DNA of 64,000 nucleotides from contig NZ_LISW01000002.1 of assembly GCF_001905735.1 (NCBI RefSeq), positions 1,028,426-1,092,425 on the forward strand, given 5' to 3'. The stretch is from Streptomyces sp. CB01249 (GTDB lineage: Bacteria; Actinomycetota; Actinomycetes; Streptomycetales; Streptomycetaceae). The translations under genes and the position numbers were made by a program. The stretch's first letter is position 1. Every line of letters starts with the position of its first letter. This document shows positions 18,048 to 26,246 of the stretch, piece after piece. The notes beneath the pieces were generated by a model. That model saw only the letters and a list, made by a program, of their open reading frames with translations, searched no databases and had not been told where the DNA came from.

Positions 18048-19022
18048 TCAGGCCGCCTCGGTGAGGCCGGTCGGCCCCCGGAAGGTGCGCCGGTACGCCT
18101 GCGGCGTGGTGTCCAGCGCCCGTACGAACTGGTGGCGCAGCGCCGCCGCCGTCCCGAAGCCGGTCCGGTCGGCGATGGTGTCGATGGTTTCGTCGGATGT
18201 CTCCAGGAGGTGCTGGGCCAGCAGGACGCGCTGGCGCAGCAGCCAGCGATACGGAGTGGTCCCGGTCTCCTGCTGGAAGCGGCGGGCGAAGGTGCGCGGC
18301 GACATGTGGGCCCGGTCCGCGAGCTGTTCGACGGTCATCTCGCGGTCGAGGTGGCGCTCCATCCAGGCCAGCGTGTCGCCCACGGTGTCGCACCGGGTGC
18401 GCGGCAGCGGCCGCTGGATGTACTGCGCCTGCCCGCCGTCCCGGTGCGGCGGCACCACCATCCGCCGGGCGATGGTGTTGGCGGCGGCGGGCCCGTACGC
18501 CTGGCGGACCAGGTGCAGGCAGGCGTCGATCCCCGCGGCCGTCCCCGCCGAAGTGATGATCGGCCCCTCGTCCACGTACAGCACGTCCGGCTCCACCACG
18601 GCCTTCGGGAAGCGGCGGGCCAGTTCGGCGGCGTGGCGCCAGTGCGTGGTGCAGCGCCGGCCGTCCAGCAGACCGGCCGCGCCCAGCACGTACGCCCCGG
18701 AGCAGACGCTCAGCACGCGCGCGCCGCGGTCCACGGCCCGGCGCAGCGCGTCGAGGACCTCCTCGGGATACTCCCGGTCCATGAAGTGGCTGCCGGCCGG
18801 TACGGCGATGAGGTCGGCCTCGTCCAGCCGGTCGAGGCCGTACGGGGTGCTGATGGTGAACCCGGCGTGGGTCCGCAGCTCGGGGCCCTCGGCGGAGACC
18901 ACCGCGAAATCGTGCACGGGCAGGCCCTCGTCGCTGCGGTCGAGTCCGAAGACCTCGCACAGGACGCCGAGTTCGAAGGGATGGACCTCATCGAGGAGCA
19001 GAGCGGCGACATTGTTCAGCAT
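18048..19022 (-). CDS. GlxA-type AraC-family transcription regulator (possible NrdS)
   Basis: 324 residues: an N-terminal DJ-1/PfpI-like domain (about 1-190; C-S-G-A-Y-V-L-G-A-A-G-L-L nucleophile-elbow-like motif) and a C-terminal AraC double helix-turn-helix ending P-Q-A-Y-R-R-T-F-R. In S. coelicolor an AraC-like gene nrdS follows nrdAB and is co-transcribed. This gene is in the equivalent place, but a short opposite-strand gene separates it from nrdB. The NrdS identity is therefore inference. An inverted repeat at 19032-19068 lies just upstream of its start. Confidence 0.85.
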   Translation of the reverse strand: MLNNVAALLLDEVHPFELGVLCEVFGLDRSDEGLPVHDFAVVSAEGPELRTHAGFTISTPYGLDRLDEADLIAVPAGSHFMDREYPEEVLDALRRAVDRGARVLSVCSGAYVLGAAGLLDGRRCTTHWRHAAELARRFPKAVVEPDVLYVDEGPIITSAGTAAGIDACLHLVRQAYGPAAANTIARRMVVPPHRDGGQAQYIQRPLPRTRCDTVGDTLAWMERHLDREMTVEQLADRAHMSPRTFARRFQQETGTTPYRWLLRQRVLLAQHLLETSDETIDTIADRTGFGTAAALRHQFVRALDTTPQAYRRTFRGPTGLTEAA

Positions 19023-19031
19023 GGACCCAGT

Positions 19032-19068
19032 GTGGCAGTAATTCGATGTCCTATGACAGTCCTGCCAC
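19032..19068. promoter_or_regulatory. Inverted repeat between the AraC-type gene and a divergent small gene
   Basis: GTGGCAG (19032-19038) and CTGCCAC (19062-19068) are perfect complements 23 bases apart. A second repeat TGTC-CTAT-GACA (19047-19058) lies inside. It is a plausible autoregulatory operator. Confidence 0.5.
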
Positions 19069-19103
19069 TGCCGCTTCCTCGCCGGAACGAGGACAGTAGA
19101 GGC

Positions 19104-19316
19104 ATGAACACATTCCAGAACTTCCTCGGCATTTCCGCACTTTTCGCCCTCGTCCTGCTGCCGGCGCTCATCGGTGCCGCCCGCGAGCGCCGCATCGACC
19201 GCGAGCTGCGCGCGGCGGAACAGGACCGGAGTACACGCCCACCGCGAACGGCGGACGCCGCGCGGCCGGTGGGGGCCGCACGGCGTCCGTACGTCAGGAG
19301 CTGGGCGAGGATCTAG
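19104..19316 (+). CDS. Small membrane protein of unknown function
   Basis: 70 residues with one hydrophobic helix (about residues 8-25: F-L-G-I-S-A-L-F-A-L-V-L-L-P-A-L-I-G) followed by an Arg-rich cytoplasmic tail. A purine-rich GAGGA lies about ten bases before the ATG. It is divergent from the AraC-type regulator and ends ten bases from the convergent nrdB stop. No family is recognised. Being short, it could be a chance frame, but codon use and topology look genuine. Confidence 0.6.
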   Translation: MNTFQNFLGISALFALVLLPALIGAARERRIDRELRAAEQDRSTRPPRTADAARPVGAARRPYVRSWARI

Positions 19317-19325
19317 CCCTTCCGC

Positions 19326-20345
19326 CTAGAAGTCGTCGTCGAAGCCGACCGTGCCCTCGACGGCCACCTGGTACGCCGACGGGCGCCGCTCGAAGAAGTT
19401 CGTGAGCTCCTGGACCCCCTGGAGCTCCATGAACGAGAACGGGTTCTGCGAGCCGTACACCGCCGGGAAGCCCAGCCGGGTGAGCCGCTGGTCGGCGACG
19501 CACTCCAGGTACTCGCGCATCGACTCGGTGTTCATGCCGGGCAGCCCGTCGCCGCACAGGTCGCGGCCGAACTGCAGCTCCGCCTCGACGGCCTCCTTCA
19601 GCATGTCGGTGACCTGCTGCTGGAGGGCGTCGTCGAAGAGCTCCGGCTCCTCCTTGCGGACCGTGTCCACGACCTCGAACGCGAAGTTCATGTGCATGGT
19701 CTCGTCGCGGAAGACCCAGTTGGTCCCCGTGGCGAGGCCGTGCAGCAGCCCGCGCGAGCGGAACCAGTACACGTACGCGAAGGCGCCGTAGAAGAACAGC
19801 CCCTCGATGCACGCCGCGAAGCAGATCAGGTTCAGCAGGAAGCGGCGGCGGTCCGCCTTCGACTCCAGCCGGTCGATCTTCTCCACCGAGTCCATCCAGC
19901 GGAAGCAGAACTGCGCCTTCTCGCGGATCGAGGGGATGTTCTCCACCGCCGCGAACGCCGCCGCGCGGTCGTCCGGGTCGGGCAGATAGGTGTCGAGCAG
20001 CGTCAGATAGAACTGGACGTGCACGGCCTCCTCGAACAGCTGCCGCGACAGATACAGCCGCGCCTCGGGGGAGTTGATGTGCTTGTACAGCGTCAGCACC
20101 AGGTTGTTCGCGACGATCGAGTCACCGGTCGCGAAGAACGCCACCAGGCGTCCGATCAGGTGCTGCTCGGCGGGCGTCATCTTGGCGAGGTCCGCCACGT
20201 CCGAGTGGAGGTCGACCTCCTCGACGTGCCAGGTGTTCTTGATCGCGTCCCGGTAGCGCTCGTAGAAGTCCGGGTAGCGCATCGGCCGCAGGGTCAGTTC
20301 GAAGCCCGGGTCGAGCAGGTTCTTCTCGTTGTTGACAGCGGTCAT
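19326..20345 (-). CDS. nrdB: Class Ia ribonucleotide reductase, small subunit
   Basis: 339 residues. It houses the di-iron tyrosyl radical. Iron ligand Glu and His are in E-E-A-V-H-V-Q-F-Y, whose Tyr four residues after the His is the radical site. Further ligands are in R-D-E-T-M-H-M-N. The start ATG shares one base with the nrdA stop (TAATG), giving translational coupling. Class Ia enzyme is the oxygen-dependent alternative to the B12-dependent class II enzyme of streptomycetes. Confidence 0.95.
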   Translation of the reverse strand: MTAVNNEKNLLDPGFELTLRPMRYPDFYERYRDAIKNTWHVEEVDLHSDVADLAKMTPAEQHLIGRLVAFFATGDSIVANNLVLTLYKHINSPEARLYLSRQLFEEAVHVQFYLTLLDTYLPDPDDRAAAFAAVENIPSIREKAQFCFRWMDSVEKIDRLESKADRRRFLLNLICFAACIEGLFFYGAFAYVYWFRSRGLLHGLATGTNWVFRDETMHMNFAFEVVDTVRKEEPELFDDALQQQVTDMLKEAVEAELQFGRDLCGDGLPGMNTESMREYLECVADQRLTRLGFPAVYGSQNPFSFMELQGVQELTNFFERRPSAYQVAVEGTVGFDDDF

Positions 20346-22735
20346 TACTGGCAGGCCTCGCAGGACTCGGGGTTTTCCAGGGAGCAGGCGATGGCGTCCG
20401 CGTCGGGCGCCTGCTGTACGGGGATGGGGGCGGCGGCGGCCGCCTGGCCGGACGCGGCACGGGCGATCCGGGTCGCCGGACGCGACCGCAGGTAGTACGT
20501 CGTCTTCAGGCCCTGCTTCCAGGCGTACGCGTACATCGAGGAGAGCTTGCCGATCGTCGGCGTCTCCAGGAACAGGTTGAGCGACTGGCTCTGGTCCAGG
20601 AACGGCGTACGGGCCGCCGCCATGTCGATCAGGCCGCGCTGCGGGATCTCCCACGCGGTGCGGTACAGCGCCCGCACGTCCGCCGGAATCCAGGCGAAGC
20701 CCTGCACCGAGCCGTTCGACTCGCGCAGCGCCTCACGCGTCCGCGCGTCCCACACGCCGAGCCGCTTCAGCTCGTCCACCAGATAGCCGTTGACCTGGAG
20801 GAACTCCCCGCTCAGGGTCTCCCGCTTGAAGAGGTTCGAGACCTGGGGCTCGATGCACTCGTAGACACCCGCGATCGAGGCGATCGTCGCGGTCGGGGCG
20901 ATGGCCAGGAGCAGCGAGTTGCGCATCCCGGTCGTCGCGATCCGGGCGCGCAGCGCGTCCCAGCGCTCCGGCCAGTTCAGCTCCGCGTCGTAGTGGTCGG
21001 GGTGCAGCACCCCGCGTGCGGCCCGGGTCTCGGACCAGGCGGGCAGCGGACCGGACCGCTCGGCGAGGTCGCAGGACGCCTCGTAGGCGGCGAGCATGAT
21101 GCGCTCGGCGATCTTCGTGGAGAGCGCCCGGGCCTCGGGGGAGTCGAACGGCAGCCGCAGCTGGAAGAAGACGTCCTGGAGGCCCATCGCGCCCAGGCCC
21201 ACCGGCCGCCAGCGGGCGTTGGAGCGCCCGGCCTGCTCGGTCGGGTAGAAGTTGATGTCCACGACCCGGTCGAGGAAGGTCACCGCGGTCCGCACGGTGG
21301 CGTCCAGGCGCGCCCAGTCGATCGAGCCGCCGTCCACGAACGCGCCGAGGTTGACCGAGCCGAGGTTGCAGACGGCCGTCTCGCCGTCGTCGGTGACCTC
21401 CAGGATCTCGGTGCACAGGTTCGAGGAGTGCACGACCCTGCCCGGCTCGGCGGTCTGGTTCGCCGTGCGGTTGGAGGCGTCCTTGAACGTCATCCAGCCC
21501 TGCCCGGTCTGCGCCAGGGTCCGCATCATCCGGCCGTACAGCTCACGGGCCGGCATGGTCTTGCGGGCCAGGCCCTTCGCCTCGGCCGCCCGGTACGCGG
21601 CGTCGAAGTCGTCGCCCCACAGGTCGGTCAGCTCGGGCACGTCCGCCGGGGAGAAGAGCGACCAGGTCCCGTCCGCGTCGACGCGGCGCATGAACTCGTC
21701 CGGGATCCAGTGCGCCAGGTTCAGGTTGTGCGTGCGCCGCTGGTCCTCGCCCGTGTTGTCGCGGAGCTCCAGGAACTCCTCGATGTCCGCGTGCCAGGTC
21801 TCCAGGTAGACCGCGGCGGCACCCTTGCGGCGGCCGCCCTGGTTCACGGCGGCGACGGAGGCGTCCAGCGTCTTGAGGAACGGCACGATGCCGTTGGAGT
21901 GCCCGTTGGTGCCCCGGATCAGGGAGCCCCGGGCGCGGATGCGGGAGTACGAGAGGCCGATGCCGCCCGCGTGCTTCGACAGCCGGGCCACCTGGTGGTA
22001 GCGGTCGTAGATCGAGTCCAGCTCGTCCAGCGGCGAGTCCAGCAGGTAGCAGGAGGACATCTGCGGGTGGCGGGTGCCGGAGTTGAAGAGCGTCGGCGAG
22101 GACGGCAGGTAGTCCAGCCGGCTCATCAGCCCGTACAGCGCCGCGACCTCGTCCAGCGCCCGCTCGGAGGTGTCCTCGGCGAGCCCGGCGGCGACCCGGA
22201 GCATGAAGTGCTGGGGGGTCTCGATGACCTGGCGGGTGATCGGGTGGCGCAGCAGGTAGCGGCTGTGCAGGGTGCGCAGCCCGAAGTACCCGAAGCGGTC
22301 GTCCGCCCCGTCCGCGAGGGACCGCTCGACCAGGGCGTCCAGGGCGGCGGCGTGCAGCGTGACGAACTCGGCGGTGCGGTCCGCGATCAGGCCCTCGCGG
22401 TGGCCCACGGCGACCGAGGCGGAGAACGAGGTGGCGCCCTGCCCGGCGGCCTCGTCCGCGATGGTCCGGGTGAGCAGCCGGGCGGCGAGGCGGGAGTAGG
22501 CGGGGTCCTCGGAGATGAGGCCCGCCGCGGCCTCCGTGGCCAGCGAGCGCAGCTCCGCCTCGTCCGACCGGGCGTTGCGGCCGCGCAGGGCGGCGGCGGC
22601 GACGCGGCCGGGGTCGGTGTCGGGCAGGTCGGCGGTGAGGTCGGTCAGGGTCCGCAGCAGTGCGGTGCCCGGTCCGTCGTTCTCGGTCCCCGCTGCTTCG
22701 GCCGCTGAAACCGGATCGGCTGGCGCGATGGTCAC
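20345..22735 (-). CDS. nrdA: Class Ia ribonucleotide reductase, large subunit
   Basis: 796 residues. It reduces ribonucleotides to deoxyribonucleotides. Visible are the S-S-C-Y-L-L region, S-N-L-C-T-E-I with A-V-C-N-L-G-S-V-N-L (active-site cysteines), and the C-terminal C-E-A-C redox pair that docks thioredoxin. I do not see the usual K-R-D-G motif of an N-terminal ATP cone. The GTG at 22735 has GGGAG upstream. A cobalamin riboswitch occupies its leader, so high B12 should switch the gene off in favour of the class II enzyme. Confidence 0.95.
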   Translation of the reverse strand: MTIAPADPVSAAEAAGTENDGPGTALLRTLTDLTADLPDTDPGRVAAAALRGRNARSDEAELRSLATEAAAGLISEDPAYSRLAARLLTRTIADEAAGQGATSFSASVAVGHREGLIADRTAEFVTLHAAALDALVERSLADGADDRFGYFGLRTLHSRYLLRHPITRQVIETPQHFMLRVAAGLAEDTSERALDEVAALYGLMSRLDYLPSSPTLFNSGTRHPQMSSCYLLDSPLDELDSIYDRYHQVARLSKHAGGIGLSYSRIRARGSLIRGTNGHSNGIVPFLKTLDASVAAVNQGGRRKGAAAVYLETWHADIEEFLELRDNTGEDQRRTHNLNLAHWIPDEFMRRVDADGTWSLFSPADVPELTDLWGDDFDAAYRAAEAKGLARKTMPARELYGRMMRTLAQTGQGWMTFKDASNRTANQTAEPGRVVHSSNLCTEILEVTDDGETAVCNLGSVNLGAFVDGGSIDWARLDATVRTAVTFLDRVVDINFYPTEQAGRSNARWRPVGLGAMGLQDVFFQLRLPFDSPEARALSTKIAERIMLAAYEASCDLAERSGPLPAWSETRAARGVLHPDHYDAELNWPERWDALRARIATTGMRNSLLLAIAPTATIASIAGVYECIEPQVSNLFKRETLSGEFLQVNGYLVDELKRLGVWDARTREALRESNGSVQGFAWIPADVRALYRTAWEIPQRGLIDMAAARTPFLDQSQSLNLFLETPTIGKLSSMYAYAWKQGLKTTYYLRSRPATRIARAASGQAAAAAPIPVQQAPDADAIACSLENPESCEACQ

Positions 22736-22863
22736 GTGGTGCTCTCCCTCGCTCGGCTCTGGGCCGGCGGGGAACACGGGGGCAGCCGGGCAGGAGCGGG
22801 CCCGGGCGGGGCGGCACTCCGTGCGGCGTCCACCGGCCCATCCCACGAGGCCCGGACGTCTGG

Positions 22864-22889
22864 GCATCCGGTTCGGTCGAGCCGGATGC
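22864..22889 (-). promoter_or_regulatory. Expression-platform hairpin downstream of the cobalamin aptamer
   Basis: The arms 22864-22871 and 22882-22889 are perfect 8-bp complements, extendable to about 11 pairs with a four-base loop. The hairpin begins where the aptamer closing stem ends and could act as the switching or kissing-loop element. The distance to the nrdA start is about 130 bases. Confidence 0.6.
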
Positions 22890-22992
22890 GCTGTCGGCAG
22901 GTCCTCGGACTTGTCGGGTGCGCGAAAGCACACCGATTACACCGTTGCGGGACAGTTCCGGATTCGCACCGGATTCCCCTGCGGCGACAGCG
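22889..22992 (-). promoter_or_regulatory. Cobalamin (B12) riboswitch in the nrdAB leader
   Basis: Read on the minus strand, conserved cobalamin aptamer blocks appear in order: GGGAA, GGTGCGAATCC, CTGTCCCGCAACGGT, and AGTCCGAGGACCTGCC. A closing stem P1 of eight perfect pairs is formed by 22985-22992 and 22889-22896. The leader of S. coelicolor nrdABS is known to carry such a B12 switch. The aptamer is compact. Confidence 0.93.
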
Positions 22993-23003
22993 AGCACGAG
23001 CAT

Positions 23004-23041
23004 ACATGTGGGGGCCGCCCTGTCGGGCAGCCCCCACATGT
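23004..23041 (-). terminator. Terminator of the symporter gene, just upstream of the nrdAB leader
   Basis: Arms 23004-23020 and 23025-23041 pair over 17 positions with one mismatch around a TGTC loop. It lies 28 bases past the symporter stop. A possible nrdA -10 (TATGCT, 22999-23004 on the minus strand) touches its edge; no good -35 is visible. Confidence 0.8.
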
Positions 23042-23068
23042 TGTGTCGCGAGGCGTAAAGGTGTGCGG

Positions 23069-24685
23069 TCAGTGACCGCCCGGCGCTCCCGCCGTGGCCG
23101 GCGGCAGCTTCTCCTGGACGCCCGCGTCGCCCACGTCCGCGGTGTAGTCGCCCGGAGAGGTCTCGTCGGTCCCGGCGGGGGCCTTGACCGCGTTCAGGAC
23201 GAAGGTGAGGACGATGACGACCACGACGTTCAGCACGAACGCGGTGAGGCCGATGTAGCCGATCTCACCGAGACCCGGGATCTCCTTGGAGGACCCGCCG
23301 AAGTGCTTCTGCGTCGGGCTCGCGACCCCGTACGCGGCAGCCGTACCGTAGATCATGCCGACCGCCCAGCCGGCCAGCAGCGCCCAGCGGTGGAACCACC
23401 GGGTGAACAGGCCGCCGACCAGGGCCGGCATCGTCTGGAGGATCCAGATCCCGCCCAGCAGCTGGAAGTTGATCGCGACGGTCTTGTCCATGGTGAGGAC
23501 GAAGGCGAGCGCGCCGACCTTGACCAGCAGCGAGACCAGCTTGGAGACCTTGGTCTCCTGCTCGGGCGTCGCGTCCGGCTTCAGGAAGTCCTTGTAGATG
23601 TTGCGCGTGAACAGGTTCGCCGCGGCGATCGACATGATCGCGGCCGGCACCAGGGCGCCGATGCCGATCGCGGCGAACGCCACCCCCGCGAACCAGTCGG
23701 GGAACATGTTCTCGAACAGCTGCGGGATGGCCAGCTGGCCGTTGTCCACCTTGACGCCTGCGGCGATCGCCATGAAGCCGAGCAGCGCGAGCAGGCCCAG
23801 CATCAGCGAGTACAGCGGCAGGATCGTGGTGTTGCGGCGGATCACCTCACGGCTGCGGCTGGACAGCGTCGCCGTGATCGAGTGCGGATACATGAACAGC
23901 GCCAGCGCCGACCCGAGCGCCAGGGTCGCGTAGCCCCACTGACCGGCCGCGGCGGGTGCGAGGCCGCCCGCGCCCGCCTTGGTGAACTTGTCCTGGGCGG
24001 AGGCGAAGATGTCGTCGAAGCCGCCGAGCTTGATCGGGATGTAGATGATCGCGACGGCGATGACCAGGTAGATCAGCCCGTCCTTGACGAACGCGATCAG
24101 CGCGGGCGCCCGCAGCCCGGAGGAGTAGGTGTACGCGGCGAGCACCGCGAACGCGATCAGCAGCGGCAGGTCCTTGACGAACCAGTTGGTGTTCTCGCCG
24201 CCGCCGACGCCCATCACGTCCAGCACCGCCTGGATGCCGACGAGCTGGAGCGCGATGTACGGCATGGTGGCGAGGATGCCGGTGACCGCGACGGCCAGCG
24301 AGAGGCCCTTCGAGCCGAACCGGCCGCGGACGAAGTCCGAGGTGGTGACGTACCCGTGCTTGTGCGAGACCGACCAGAGACGCGGCAGGAAGGTGAAGAT
24401 CAGCGGGTACACCAGGATGGTGTACGGCACCGCGAAGAAGCCGGCCGCGCCCGCCGCGTAGATCGCCGCGGGCACGGCGACGAAGGTGTACGCGGTGTAG
24501 AGGTCGCCGCCGAGCAGGAACCAGGTGACCCAGGTGCCGAACGACCGTCCGCCCAGGCCCCATTCGTCGAGCGTGGCCTCCTTCTCGGCCTTGCGCCAGC
24601 GGGCGGCCAGGAAGCCCATGACCGTGACGGCCAGGAAGAAGAAGATGAAGACGCCGAGCGCGACGCCGTTCACGCCGTCCTTCAT
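23069..24685 (-). CDS. Sodium:solute symporter, MctP-like monocarboxylate permease
   Basis: 538 residues with about 13 transmembrane helices of the SSS family. The motif F-L-L-G-G-D-L-Y-T-A-Y-T-F near residue 57 and a long G/A-rich core support this. The MctP branch moves lactate, pyruvate, acetate or amino acids; the substrate cannot be read from sequence. Its ATG overlaps the stop of the DUF3311 gene by four bases, the usual two-gene arrangement for these permeases. Confidence 0.88.
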   Translation of the reverse strand: MKDGVNGVALGVFIFFFLAVTVMGFLAARWRKAEKEATLDEWGLGGRSFGTWVTWFLLGGDLYTAYTFVAVPAAIYAAGAAGFFAVPYTILVYPLIFTFLPRLWSVSHKHGYVTTSDFVRGRFGSKGLSLAVAVTGILATMPYIALQLVGIQAVLDVMGVGGGENTNWFVKDLPLLIAFAVLAAYTYSSGLRAPALIAFVKDGLIYLVIAVAIIYIPIKLGGFDDIFASAQDKFTKAGAGGLAPAAAGQWGYATLALGSALALFMYPHSITATLSSRSREVIRRNTTILPLYSLMLGLLALLGFMAIAAGVKVDNGQLAIPQLFENMFPDWFAGVAFAAIGIGALVPAAIMSIAAANLFTRNIYKDFLKPDATPEQETKVSKLVSLLVKVGALAFVLTMDKTVAINFQLLGGIWILQTMPALVGGLFTRWFHRWALLAGWAVGMIYGTAAAYGVASPTQKHFGGSSKEIPGLGEIGYIGLTAFVLNVVVVIVLTFVLNAVKAPAGTDETSPGDYTADVGDAGVQEKLPPATAGAPGGH

Positions 24686-24936
24686 GCCGACGCACCCCCC
24701 TTGCGGGCGCGCTGGTCACGCTGCCACAGCTTGTACGCGATCATGGTGAGCGCGGTGGAGATCAGCACCCAGAGCATCTGGTACCAGTAGAAGAACGGGA
24801 TGCCGATGAAGGCCGGGTCGACCTTCGCGTACGAACTCACCCAGAGCATCGCCACGAACGGCGCGATGAGACACAGGGCGATGACCACCCGCAACGGTGT
24901 GACCGTCGGTGGCTTTCCTTCTGGTTCTTCCGCCAT
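24682..24936 (-). CDS. DUF3311 small membrane protein, permease partner
   Basis: 84 residues with two membrane helices (about 17-37 and 45-70), the second starting F-F-Y-W-Y-Q-M-L-W-V-L, typical of DUF3311. Such proteins are encoded immediately before SSS permeases and probably assist their assembly or transport. The stop overlaps the permease ATG. The ATG at 24936 was chosen because the family starts there; upstream in-frame sequence is not conserved-looking. Confidence 0.85.
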   Translation of the reverse strand: MAEEPEGKPPTVTPLRVVIALCLIAPFVAMLWVSSYAKVDPAFIGIPFFYWYQMLWVLISTALTMIAYKLWQRDQRARKGGASA

Positions 24937-25120
24937 GGCGGCGACTCCGTCCCCTCGCTGATCACCTGTAATGCGCAGGAAATCTAGGCGAGTCATCCGG
25001 CCACCGTCACCCCCCGTCCGCATTGCGGTCCGGCAACGGTCGTCAGGGGACGGGTGGATGGCCCCAATGGCGGCAAACGTCCGGGGGTTGGTCCAGTCCA
25101 AGCCGGGTCACGGGAACGCC

Positions 25121-25154
25121 GAACGGCCCCCGGAGGCGGTTCCGGGGGCCGTTC
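25121..25154 (-). terminator. Terminator after dasR
   Basis: A perfect 14-bp inverted repeat (25121-25134 with 25141-25154), loop of six, lies about 40 bases past the dasR stop. Confidence 0.85.
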
Positions 25155-25167
25155 GCGGAGCACATGC

Positions 25168-25201
25168 GTACGACGGGTCAGTCCGTACGACGGGTCAGTC
25201 C
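25168..25201. repeat. Two perfect tandem copies of a 17-bp unit spanning the dasR stop codon
   Basis: The unit GTACGACGGGTCAGTCC occurs at 25168-25184 and again at 25185-25201. The copy next to the gene contains the dasR stop codon (25195-25197), so the 3' end of the coding sequence has been duplicated into the 3' untranslated region. It looks like a replication-slippage product. Confidence 0.9.
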
Positions 25202-25965
25202 AGCGGTCGCTTCAGGCGGGCCACGAACTTGTAGCGGTCGCCGCGGTAGACCGAGCGCACCCACTCGACCGGTTCGCCCTGCTCGTCCAGCGAGTGGCGG
25301 GAGAGCATCAGCATCGGCAGGCCGACGTCGGTGCCGAGCAGCCCGGCCTCGCGCGGGGTGGCCAGGGAGGTCTCGATGGTCTCCTCGGCCTCCGCCAGCC
25401 GGACGTCGTACACCTCGGAGAGCGCGGTGTAGAGCGAGGTGTACTTGACCAGTGAACGGCGCAGCGCGGGAAAGCGCTTGGCCGAGAGATGCGTGGTCTC
25501 GATGGCCATCGGCTCGCCGCTCGCCAGGCGCAGGCGCTCGATGCGCAGGACCCGGCCGCCGGCGCTGATGTCGAGCAGCCCGGCGAGGGTGTCGTCGGCG
25601 GTGACGTAGCCGATGTCCAGGAGCTGCGAGGTCGGTTCGAGGCCCTGGGCGCGCATGTCCTCGGTGTACGAGGTGAGTTGCAGGGCCTGGGAGACCTTCG
25701 GCTTGGCGACGAAGGTGCCCTTGCCCTGGATGCGTTCCAGCCGGCCCTCGACCACCAGCTCCTGGAGCGCCTGGCGCACGGTGGTGCGCGAGGTGTCGAA
25801 CTCGGCCGCCAGGGTCCGTTCCGGGGGGACGGGGGTGCCCGGCGGCATGGTGTCCGTCATGTCGAGGAGATGTCGCTTCAGCCGGTAGTACTTGGGTACG
25901 CGCGCGGTGCGCGTCCCGGCGCCCGCGCCCGTCTCGTTCTCCGAACTGCCCCCGTCGGCGCCCAT
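25195..25965 (-). CDS. dasR: GntR/HutC-family global regulator DasR
   Basis: 256 residues. The GntR winged helix (about 30-95) contains [20 protein letters not shown]. The UTRA effector domain binds GlcN-6-P or GlcNAc-6-P, which releases DNA. The sequence is almost the recalled S. coelicolor DasR apart from its N-terminal 25 residues. DasR represses chitin/GlcNAc uptake genes and influences development and antibiotic production. It is divergent from dasA across an intergenic region with two dre sites. Confidence 0.96.
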   Translation of the reverse strand: MGADGGSSENETGAGAGTRTARVPKYYRLKRHLLDMTDTMPPGTPVPPERTLAAEFDTSRTTVRQALQELVVEGRLERIQGKGTFVAKPKVSQALQLTSYTEDMRAQGLEPTSQLLDIGYVTADDTLAGLLDISAGGRVLRIERLRLASGEPMAIETTHLSAKRFPALRRSLVKYTSLYTALSEVYDVRLAEAEETIETSLATPREAGLLGTDVGLPMLMLSRHSLDEQGEPVEWVRSVYRGDRYKFVARLKRPLD

Positions 25966-26111
25966 GGCCCGCCTTCCCGACTGCTGCGTTGCTGCCGTCA
26001 CCGGCTCCTCCGTCTGTCGCGGCTCACATGGTGGCACGGTCCGGTCACGGCTCGTCGCCCTCCCTCAGGTGTCGGTCCTATAACGGACGCGAGTGCACTT
26101 CTTATACACCC

Positions 26112-26140
26112 TTGACACCCCTAAAGGTCTAGGCCAAGCT
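26112..26140 (+). promoter_or_regulatory. Candidate dasA promoter
   Basis: TTGACA (26112-26117) is a perfect -35. Seventeen bases downstream lies CAAGCT (26135-26140), a weak -10. The first dre site covers the spacer and -10, as expected for repression. Confidence 0.55.
26123..26138. promoter_or_regulatory. DasR operator (dre) 1 of dasA
   Basis: AAAGGTCTAGGCCAAG is close to the dre consensus ACTGGTCTAGACCACT, keeping the GGTCTAG core. It overlaps the predicted dasA promoter. Confidence 0.8.
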
Positions 26141-26146
26141 CCCGGT

Positions 26147-26162
26147 ACTGGTCTAAACCATT
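26147..26162. promoter_or_regulatory. DasR operator (dre) 2 of dasA
   Basis: ACTGGTCTAAACCATT matches the dre consensus at 14 of 16 positions. It lies 24 bases (start to start) after dre 1, about two helical turns plus, compatible with cooperative binding. Confidence 0.9.
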
Positions 26163-26246
26163 AAAGACCAGGTCCCAGCCCCAGAGGTACTCGTCGACGT
26201 TCTCGCGCGGTGGGGAGGGGGTTGCAGCATCCCTGAGGAGGGTGGC

